Below are positions 1-5,541 of a stretch of 8,017 bases of DNA, one piece after another. Origin of the DNA: Pseudomonadota bacterium. Its GTDB lineage: Bacteria > Bdellovibrionota_B > Oligoflexia > Oligoflexales > Bin106. The translations under genes and the position numbers were made by a program. Under the pieces are notes generated by a model, which was not told where the DNA came from, made no database searches, and saw only the letters and a program-made list of their open reading frames with translations. The DNA is taken from contig JAPOQT010000257.1 in assembly GCA_026710525.1 (NCBI GenBank), forward strand, positions 1 through 8,017. The letters are read 5' to 3'. Positions within the stretch are counted from its first letter, which is position 1. Every line of letters begins with the position of its first letter.

Positions 1-2
1 AT

Positions 3-932
3 ATTAATAATTTAGCCTCCACGGCAGTCAGTACCCATTTACTCAACTATGATAGTGTTCATGGTGCACTCTCGACTCCTTGCCAGGTTAATGGCGACAT
101 GATGAACTATCAGATGGCAGGTAAAGATCACCAAGTCTCTTTCTCCCATGAGCAAGATCCCAAAAACATTCCTTGGCGTAACAAGTGTGTCGATATGGTT
201 TTTGAATGCTCGGGTGCATTTACCACCAGAGCAGGAGCATCGAAGCACCTCCACGATGATGCCATGAGCGTGCTGATTTCAGCACCAGCTGAAAATCCGG
301 ACCTCACTGTGGTTTGTGGAGTCACTGACCATCTCCTTAGGGGCCATGAAAGAATCCTGTCTAATGCCTCCTGTACCACTGGTTGTTTAGCTCCCGTTTG
401 CAAAGTAATCCTCGATCACTTTTCTTTATCTCGGGTCACTATGACCACAGTGCATGCCATCACAGGTGATCAAAGGATCCTTGATGGTCCACATAAGGAC
501 TTACGGCGAGCTAGAACGTCAATGCTGTCAATGATTCCAACCACCACAGGAGCAGCTAAAATGGTGGCGCAAGTTCTACCTCAACTCACCGGTAAAATTG
601 ATGGTATCGCTGTTCGAGTGCCCACAGCTAATGTGTCGTTATGTGATGTGGTAATGCAGCTTAATCAACCCACAACAAGTGATCAGATCAATGACGTACT
701 GAAAACTGCTAGTGCCTCCTCGATGAAAAATATTATCAAGATCAATGATATTCCTCTGGTATCTACTGATTTTAATGGCTCTTCTTCCTCTTCTATCGTC
801 GACACATCTTTCACAAAAGTCATTGATGATACCCTTGTCAAACTACTGCTATGGTATGATAACGAAATGGGTTTTTCAGCACGCATGCTCGACGTCGCTC
901 AAATGTGGAATAACGCGCGAAAGAGAGGTTAA
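3..932 (+). CDS. gap: Glyceraldehyde-3-phosphate dehydrogenase, type I (5'-truncated by window edge)
   Basis: Oxidises and phosphorylates glyceraldehyde-3-phosphate to 1,3-bisphosphoglycerate with NAD(P)+ in cytoplasmic glycolysis. The frame is open from base 3 and already reads as GAPDH (INNLASTAVSTHLLNYDSVHG), so the real start, with the first ~30-35 residues and the nucleotide-binding GxGRIGR loop, lies left of the window; the ATG codons at 99 and 102 are internal. Landmarks are VFECSGAFTTR, the catalytic cysteine in SNASC (codon 372-374), the catalytic histidine in TTVHAITGDQR (codon 453-455), PHKDLRRAR, IPTTTGAAK, the phosphate-binding RVPTANVS, DFNGSSSSSIVD and the C-terminal WYDNEMGFSARMLD. 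About 309 residues are present of a usual ~335-345. Some normally near-invariant positions differ: CTTGC for CTTNC, NEMGF for NEWGF/Y, and SAR for SNR. The frame is intact to TAA at 930-932, so it is probably functional but divergent. An erythrose-4-phosphate dehydrogenase is less likely given the overall motif set. Confidence 0.95.
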   Translation: MNNLASTAVSTHLLNYDSVHGALSTPCQVNGDMMNYQMAGKDHQVSFSHEQDPKNIPWRNKCVDMVFECSGAFTTRAGASKHLHDDAMSVLISAPAENPDLTVVCGVTDHLLRGHERILSNASCTTGCLAPVCKVILDHFSLSRVTMTTVHAITGDQRILDGPHKDLRRARTSMLSMIPTTTGAAKMVAQVLPQLTGKIDGIAVRVPTANVSLCDVVMQLNQPTTSDQINDVLKTASASSMKNIIKINDIPLVSTDFNGSSSSSIVDTSFTKVIDDTLVKLLLWYDNEMGFSARMLDVAQMWNNARKRG

Positions 933-973
933 TTAATCGAGATGACTTGGACCTAAACAATAGATCAAGGGCT

Positions 974-988
974 GTGAGTGGCACTCAC
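974..988. promoter_or_regulatory. Perfect 7-1-7 dyad between gap and the pentapeptide gene
   Basis: GTGAGTG-G-CACTCAC is an exact inverted repeat 42 nt after the gap stop and 56 nt before the next start. As RNA it would give only a 5-bp stem (GTGAG/CTCAC) with a 5-nt loop, followed by CGCTTTCT rather than a T-run. It is therefore a poor intrinsic terminator and could equally be a protein-binding dyad controlling the downstream gene. The AT-rich stretch at 1011-1034 could hold a -10 element, but I found no convincing -35. Function is unproven. Confidence 0.3.
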
Positions 989-1044
989 CGCTTTCTAGCA
1001 TGGAACACTTGTTTATATTATATTGACAAATAATAAGGAATATC

Positions 1045-1482
1045 ATGACAGACCACGATGAATTCAACGATGCCGGTGATAGTAAAGAGCATTTTAGTGC
1101 CCTTGGTCGTAATGAGATACTAGCTATTCTAAAAACCACCAAAGATCTTAGTGGTATGGATATGAGACGAGCTAATTTGACCAAAATGGATTTCTCTGGC
1201 TGTATCATGAGAAAAACCAACTTGTCTTATGCGATACTCAAGGAGTGTAATTTTAGCCACTGCGATCTTAGTGACGCCTCACTATGGCACGCAAATCTTG
1301 AAAATGCTAACCTGACGAGAGCTAATCTTGAGGGTTGTGATCTTGATTATTCTCGTTTAAGGGGAGCCGTGCTTCATCAAGCTAATATTAGAAGGGCCCA
1401 ATTACCGATTGATTTGATGCCACGGGAAGCCATTATGAAGAGTGTGAACACGGGCGATCCCATCACCAAAGATAGTTTTTAA
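1045..1482 (+). CDS. Pentapeptide-repeat protein, small cytoplasmic
   Basis: A 145-aa protein with about 17 tandem pentapeptides from residue 33 to 117 and a partial one to 120. The central position of each is Leu, Phe, Met or Ile, and Ala, Cys, Thr or Ser usually sits two residues before it (ANLTK, TNLSY, CNFSH, CDLSD, ANLEN, ANLTR, ANLEG, CDLDY, ANIRR). Such repeats fold as a right-handed quadrilateral beta-helix, four repeats per turn, so this would give just over four turns. An acidic 32-residue N-terminus and a ~25-residue non-repeat tail flank it. There is no signal peptide or membrane segment. The start is supported by AAGGA at 1035-1039, 5 nt before the ATG. It is shorter than Qnr-type gyrase protectors (about 215 aa with a two-part helix), so quinolone resistance should not be inferred; a protein-binding or scaffold role is the most that can be said. 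It lies 112 nt after gap on the same strand and may be co-transcribed. No clear terminator is visible after its stop. Confidence 0.88.
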   Translation: MTDHDEFNDAGDSKEHFSALGRNEILAILKTTKDLSGMDMRRANLTKMDFSGCIMRKTNLSYAILKECNFSHCDLSDASLWHANLENANLTRANLEGCDLDYSRLRGAVLHQANIRRAQLPIDLMPREAIMKSVNTGDPITKDSF

Positions 1483-1639
1483 TGATCATTACGCCCTACT
1501 GACAATTAAACATGATAAGTGAAAGCGGCATACCCACTCGACCTAGTAACCACACTTCAGCCACAAAGACTCTCGTTACTCACATCATAGTCGTGATCAA
1601 AACAATCAAGACACCATCCCATGATTTGAAGAGATTCTG

Positions 1640-2863
1640 TTACGAGTTACCAGCTTTCAGCGCTAAGAAAATCAGCTCACTGGTAGCACGAATATCTGCC
1701 TCACTGGCACCAGGATATTTTTCTACCAAGGCTGCCATAGAAATATTTTGCATTTTAAGTATTTGGGATATATAAACATGTAACACAAACTCTCGTTCAT
1801 TTAAAACACCAAAATTAGCCACTTGACCGTAAAGCTCTTGAGAGAACAACTGTGAAAAAGCCAACTTTGGTGGATCTATTCGCCGGCGATACTCTTCAGC
1901 AGCAGCTATCACACGATTTAAATGGTTAAACGCTGCCCTCTCTGTGAGCCTATCACGACTAATATGAGAAGAATATGCTGTCAGTCGCTTGAGGACATGA
2001 AGCGGTTCTTGATACACATGGTAATCTAAGGCTATCTTTAAATCATCAATACTTAAGATATTGCTCAGGGCGTCACGGTGAGATAACAGCTCTATTTTGT
2101 ACGAGTACATGACTAACTCTCGTTGGATTAGGCCACGAATCTTAGCCACATCTTCTTGACTCATATTAGGTAACACCAGGCGCATCATCGTGTTTTTTTC
2201 CTCAGCATTAAAGAAATCAAAAAGATCGAGATCTTCCATGAAAAAAATAACAATACTCTCTTCTAAGGATGGAGATTTGGTGTAATAATTACTATAAGTA
2301 AAATATCCCTGAGAGAGAAGCCCATCCTGCAGGGAATTGATAAAAATTTTCAGATGTTGTAACCGATATTGAGATAATTGCTCACTGTTCTTTTGAGTTA
2401 ATAACCGGTCACCTTCGCCACCCTCATAACCATCCCATGACACACGTTTTATCACCCCTAAACGCTCCGCTAAATTCTCTTGACCAATCGCCACAAAACC
2501 CTTGAATATCATATAAAGCACAGCTACTGAAGAGCGGCTCAATTGATCATCCAAAGCAGGAAATCTCCTGTGTAACCAATGAAAAATTTCCTGATTGATT
2601 GGATCTGCTTGTAAAATCTCAAGGGCTTCATCAATGGAAATGGTGGTATCTACGCCAGGCATCTCTCGCTGCAAAGCCTCTTCATCGCCAGCAAACTTGG
2701 CACGAAGCATGGTTGATTTATGCTTTTTTAAAAGATCTTGAAACATAGCTGTAAAAAACCACACAGGTTGTTCACTACTCTGGGCGTAAAGAATTGAGTG
2801 ACTACTTAGACTGACGACAAAAGTCGTTATGAGTGCTAGGGTGACGAAAATGAGTGATTTCAT
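1640..2863 (-). CDS. Secreted, mainly helical protein of unknown function (407 aa)
   Basis: I do not recognise this family. The N-terminus is a classical Sec signal peptide: MKS, a hydrophobic stretch LIFVTLALITTFVVSL, then SILYA before QSSEQ, with likely cleavage after residue 27. No lipobox cysteine is present, and the mature part is notably cysteine-free, so it is probably periplasmic or exported. The remaining ~380 residues are amphipathic and mostly helix-like, with many Leu, Glu, Gln and Arg (for example SIDEALEILQADP, ERAAFNHLNRVIAAAEEYRRR) and an aromatic patch (GYFTYSNYYTK) near residues 189-199. No catalytic motif stands out. The start is fixed mainly by the signal peptide; the only ribosome-site candidate is a weak AGGA at 2876-2879, 12 nt upstream. 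The gene is convergent with the pentapeptide gene (157 nt between stops, no clear hairpin) and divergent from the prkA-like gene, with which it shares a 241-nt control region. The coding frame is intact and long, so it is a real gene. Confidence 0.85.
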   Translation of the reverse strand: MKSLIFVTLALITTFVVSLSSHSILYAQSSEQPVWFFTAMFQDLLKKHKSTMLRAKFAGDEEALQREMPGVDTTISIDEALEILQADPINQEIFHWLHRRFPALDDQLSRSSVAVLYMIFKGFVAIGQENLAERLGVIKRVSWDGYEGGEGDRLLTQKNSEQLSQYRLQHLKIFINSLQDGLLSQGYFTYSNYYTKSPSLEESIVIFFMEDLDLFDFFNAEEKNTMMRLVLPNMSQEDVAKIRGLIQRELVMYSYKIELLSHRDALSNILSIDDLKIALDYHVYQEPLHVLKRLTAYSSHISRDRLTERAAFNHLNRVIAAAEEYRRRIDPPKLAFSQLFSQELYGQVANFGVLNEREFVLHVYISQILKMQNISMAALVEKYPGASEADIRATSELIFLALKAGNS

Positions 2864-2879
2864 AGTGATCTGATATCCT

Positions 2880-2885
2880 ATTATA
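2880..2885 (-). promoter_or_regulatory. Possible -10 (TATAAT) for the secreted-protein gene
   Basis: On the minus strand these bases read exactly TATAAT, 17 nt before the ATG at 2863. No good -35 sits at 16-18 nt spacing; the nearest TTGAAT (2907-2912) is 21 nt away, inside the inverted repeat. Initiation from this -10 would leave a leader of only about 10 nt and exclude the weak AGGA. Either the message is near-leaderless or the true promoter lies further upstream. Confidence 0.25.
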
Positions 2886-2904
2886 AAAAAGTAACTGCTG
2901 ACAC

Positions 2905-2929
2905 ATATTCAATGACTCCCATTGAATAT
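2905..2929. repeat. Perfect 10-bp inverted repeat, 5-nt spacer, in the divergent control region
   Basis: The left arm ATATTCAATG (2905-2914) and right arm CATTGAATAT (2920-2929) are exact complements around ACTCC. The stem is AT-rich and has no T-run, so a terminator is unlikely. Its place between two divergent genes, 42-66 nt upstream of the secreted-protein start and over its expected -35 zone, fits a repressor or activator operator. A TTGACA hexamer follows at 2931-2936 on the plus strand, but no suitable -10 lies 16-18 nt after it. Confidence 0.5.
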
Positions 2930-3005
2930 ATTGACATGATAACTTATTTTTAAAAAAAAATAAAGCTTAATTTTGTTTTACTTCATATCTCTACCCCTGG
3001 CATGA

Positions 3006-3016
3006 TCACACTGTGA
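3006..3016. promoter_or_regulatory. TCACA-C-TGTGA dyad upstream of the prkA-like gene
   Basis: This is an 11-base inverted repeat, 42 nt before the extended -10 at 3048. The half-sites are those of CRP/FNR-family sites, but in the outward order and with 1-nt spacing instead of TGTGA-N6-TCACA, so a standard CRP site is not supported. It is recorded only as a short symmetrical element at an activator-like distance from the promoter. Confidence 0.2.
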
Positions 3017-3047
3017 AATAGGCATCCTATCCGCAGCCATCGCTCAG

Positions 3048-3058
3048 TATGCTACAAT
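3048..3058 (+). promoter_or_regulatory. Extended -10 promoter for the prkA-like gene
   Basis: TATGCTACAAT matches the extended -10 pattern TRTGnTATAAT with a single change in the hexamer (TACAAT). The region 17 nt upstream (around 3030-3035) lacks a -35 match, as is usual for extended -10 promoters. Transcription would begin near 3064-3066, giving a leader of about 40 nt before the start at 3108. That leader contains the mini-ORF at 3079-3108. Confidence 0.5.
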
Positions 3059-3078
3059 AAAAGGGCAGGTCTCAAACT

Positions 3079-3108
3079 ATGGACGTAAATTTCAGTGAGG
3101 ATCAATGA
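3079..3108 (+). CDS. Possible 9-codon leader ORF overlapping the prkA-like start
   Basis: ATG at 3079 opens a frame reading MDVNFSEDQ and ends at TGA 3106-3108, which overlaps both candidate start codons of the next gene (ATG at 3105 and 3108). A CAGG at 3066-3069 lies 9 nt before its ATG. Such an overlap is typical of translational coupling, in which ribosomes ending the short frame restart on the main gene. An ATG upstream in some frame also occurs by chance, so this is suggestive only. It does not look like an amino-acid attenuator, since no codon is repeated. Confidence 0.25.
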   Translation: MDVNFSEDQ

Positions 3109-5369
3109 TGTCTGATTCATTTCAATATATTCGTCAAATTTTTGCTGACTCTCAAAGCTATCATCAAAAACAGGCTATGGTGCTATCGTTTTGGCAGTAT
3201 CTTGATCTCATTAAAACTGATCCCCACCGACCCCTCCGCCACTCTTCGCGTTACCTTCTTGACATGTTTGATTATTATGGTACTCGAGACACAGGAAAAT
3301 TGGCTGGAGCTCATCAGCGCTACAAACTCTTTGACTATGCTAATAACAGTCGAGTAGCAGTTATTGGTGGTGAGAAAGGGCAAAAAGACATTGTTGATAC
3401 GTTGCGTTCTTTTGACACATTAGGAGGTTCATTTAAGCTTATCCTACTCCACGGTCCTAATGGCTCTTCCAAATCCACAACTATTTCTAGTATTGCTGGT
3501 GCCATGGAAGATTACTCCCATACGAGTGACGGTGCTTTGTATAAATTTAGCTGGATTTTTCCCAAAAACAAAGAGCTAGGCACACCAAAACTGGGTCAGT
3601 CTCAAGCCATTGGTTTTACAGCTGGCTCAGAAACCACAAACACTCATCCCATGTCCTCTCTTGCTGGTCTGGCAGAAGGTAAAATTGCCACTAAAATTCA
3701 CTCTGAATTTAGAGAAAATCCCATATATTTACTGCCGATGCCATTTCGAGAAACCCTCCTGGGTCAAATTGCTCCAGATACCAAAATTCCAGGACATATC
3801 TTACTCAACGGGTTATCGAAAAAAAATCATGATATTTTCGAAAGTCTTTATAGTGCCTATCATGGTGATCTATTTCGGGTTTTACACCATATCCAAGTCG
3901 AACGCTTCTATCTATCGCGGCATTACAGGTGTGGCATTGCCACCGTTGAGCCCCAAATGAGTGTGGATGCTAAAGAACGTCAAATTACTGTTGATCGCTA
4001 TCTTAAGGATTTACCAGCTGTTCTACAAACCATTAATTTTTTTGAATATTCAGGTGAATTAGTTGATGCTAATCGTGGCATGATTGAATTCTCTGACTTT
4101 TTGAAGCGCCCTTTAGAAACTTTCAAATATTTACTGAACACGGTAGAAATTAGCACAGTCCATCTTGGTTCTGCTAACGCTCACCTTGACACGGTTTTTA
4201 TTGCCACCACCAATGACAAACACTGGGAAGCTTTTGCTCAAATACCCGATTTCAACTCTTTTAGAGGACGGATTCATCTGATTACCGTACCTTATTTAAT
4301 TCAAGTCAACCAAGAAATGGATATTTACAAAAAAGACATTCAACTGCTACAAGCTCAAACCATTGTGGCACCATATACTCTAAAAATTCTTTGTTTATTT
4401 GCCGTGATGACACGTCTGAGACCACCAGGTGATAAAGGCATTAATCCATTGCATCTCTCAGATATTCAGGGCATGAATGTATTACAAAAATCTTATCTTT
4501 ACAACGAAGAATTAGGGGTGCTAGGGATTGAGAAAAAAATCTTCGATGTATTCTCCAAAAACAGCAAAAAACTCATTAAGCAATATGACGAAGAATCTTA
4601 TTATGAAGGAAAATTTGGCGCATCACCAAGATTGATCAGGGATATTCTCCATCAAGCTAATCAAAACTGTCAAAAACAACATCTCACAGCAATAGATATT
4701 TTGAATGAGCTGGAAAAAATTATTGAACGAACTGACCTATATGAGTTCTTACGTATGAAGCCACAAGGCTCTTATCATAATCCAAAAAAGATTTTACAAC
4801 TCTTACAAGGGGAGTACTGCCGCATTTTTGAAAATGAACTCCTTGATTCCATGACCATGGCCACCGCAAAGGAATATGAAAAGTTACTCACAGATTACAT
4901 TCATCATGTGGTTCATTTTCTCAGGAAAGAAAAGTTTTTCGATAAGAAGAGTCAGTCTTATGAAGAAGCTAGTGAGTCTTTTATGGCTCACATTGAAAAA
5001 ATGCTCGCGGTGACTTCTCATCAAGGGTCATATCGAGAGTCACTTCTTGCTCGGATGGGAGCCTGGAAAGTCGAGCACCCTGATGAAAACTTAGATCTCA
5101 CCATCGTTTTTCATGATCTACTCAATAAAATAAAAAAGAGCTTTTATGCATCAAGAAAGGAGAAAATTACTGAGTTCGTGGACCATATATTAAAGGCACA
5201 TTTCCACAAAGACACAAGTCATCAATTGACAGAACTAGAAGCAGAAGAAGTGAGAACCACCCTCGAGTATTTAGAAAAAAACTATGGTTATCATACTGAA
5301 GCCACGGTGAGATCATTACGCTTTTGTCTAGCTTATTCTGACTCAGGATTAACACAAAAAAAATCATAA
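3108..5369 (+). CDS. prkA: PrkA-family AAA+ protein (serine protein kinase / YeaG-like)
   Basis: The family joins an AAA+ ATPase core to a C-terminal PrkA domain. It was first described as a serine kinase, and the Bacillus member has since been reported as an ATP-dependent protease, so the exact activity here is open. It is a cytoplasmic stress or starvation regulator in other bacteria. Residues are counted from ATG 3105: Walker A GPNGSSKST at 117-125, the conserved RQITVDR near 292-298, a Walker-B-like segment GELVDANRGMIEFSD at 317-331, LKRPLETFKYLL, a sensor-1-like FIATTND at 365-371, FRGRIHLITVPYL near 386-398, and a sensor-2-like SPRLIRDIL at 507-515. Then follows a ~240-residue Lys/Glu-rich helical C-terminus. 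The total of ~754 aa exceeds the ~640-690 aa of E. coli/Bacillus-type PrkA. GAGG at 3097-3100 is 7 nt before ATG 3108 but only 4 nt before ATG 3105, so I prefer 3108. No yeaH or spoVR neighbour follows; the next gene is convergent. Confidence 0.9.
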   Translation: MSDSFQYIRQIFADSQSYHQKQAMVLSFWQYLDLIKTDPHRPLRHSSRYLLDMFDYYGTRDTGKLAGAHQRYKLFDYANNSRVAVIGGEKGQKDIVDTLRSFDTLGGSFKLILLHGPNGSSKSTTISSIAGAMEDYSHTSDGALYKFSWIFPKNKELGTPKLGQSQAIGFTAGSETTNTHPMSSLAGLAEGKIATKIHSEFRENPIYLLPMPFRETLLGQIAPDTKIPGHILLNGLSKKNHDIFESLYSAYHGDLFRVLHHIQVERFYLSRHYRCGIATVEPQMSVDAKERQITVDRYLKDLPAVLQTINFFEYSGELVDANRGMIEFSDFLKRPLETFKYLLNTVEISTVHLGSANAHLDTVFIATTNDKHWEAFAQIPDFNSFRGRIHLITVPYLIQVNQEMDIYKKDIQLLQAQTIVAPYTLKILCLFAVMTRLRPPGDKGINPLHLSDIQGMNVLQKSYLYNEELGVLGIEKKIFDVFSKNSKKLIKQYDEESYYEGKFGASPRLIRDILHQANQNCQKQHLTAIDILNELEKIIERTDLYEFLRMKPQGSYHNPKKILQLLQGEYCRIFENELLDSMTMATAKEYEKLLTDYIHHVVHFLRKEKFFDKKSQSYEEASESFMAHIEKMLAVTSHQGSYRESLLARMGAWKVEHPDENLDLTIVFHDLLNKIKKSFYASRKEKITEFVDHILKAHFHKDTSHQLTELEAEEVRTTLEYLEKNYGYHTEATVRSLRFCLAYSDSGLTQKKS

Positions 5370-5467
5370 TGTTACCAGTCACTCTGGACTCAATTCCGCT
5401 CATAGTGTTTGGCAGAGTCCTTAGAGCAACAACTCATCGTGACGAAAGTTCTGATTAAGGGCAACCC

Positions 5468-5497
5468 AAAAAGGCAAGAACACCATGTTCTTGCCTT
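5468..5497 (-). terminator. Strong intrinsic terminator of the lipoprotein gene
   Basis: AAGGCAAGAACA (5471-5482) and TGTTCTTGCCTT (5486-5497) form a perfect 12-bp stem around a 3-base CCA spacer. Read on the minus strand, the hairpin ends in GCC and runs into TTTTT (5472-5468), a canonical intrinsic terminator starting 45 nt after the lipoprotein stop. On the plus strand it lies ~100 nt after the prkA-like stop but is followed by only TTGATT, so it would be a weaker stop in that direction. The two convergent genes may share it. Confidence 0.8.
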
Positions 5498-5541
5498 GAT
5501 TACTGGGGGATAAACCCAATGATCATCCCTCACAACTGTGG

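Noticed and set aside
1512..1775. Plus-strand 87-codon frame starting MISESGIPTRPS
   Set aside because: Its second half runs antisense through the well-supported secreted-protein gene, it has no ribosome site, and its composition is not protein-like.
2998..3014. TGGCATG followed by CACTG as a sigma54 (-24/-12) promoter
   Set aside because: The -24 part fits, but the required GC of the -12 TTGCA element is absent at the correct spacing.
5167..5403. Minus-strand 78-codon frame opposite the prkA-like C-terminus
   Set aside because: It lies mostly antisense to a conserved-family gene, with no promoter or ribosome site; a shadow frame.
5382..5426. ACTCTG/CAGAGT and GGACTC/GAGTCC pairs after the prkA-like gene as a terminator
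   Set aside because: The pairs exclude each other, enclose loops of over 20 nt and have no T-run; not a convincing hairpin.
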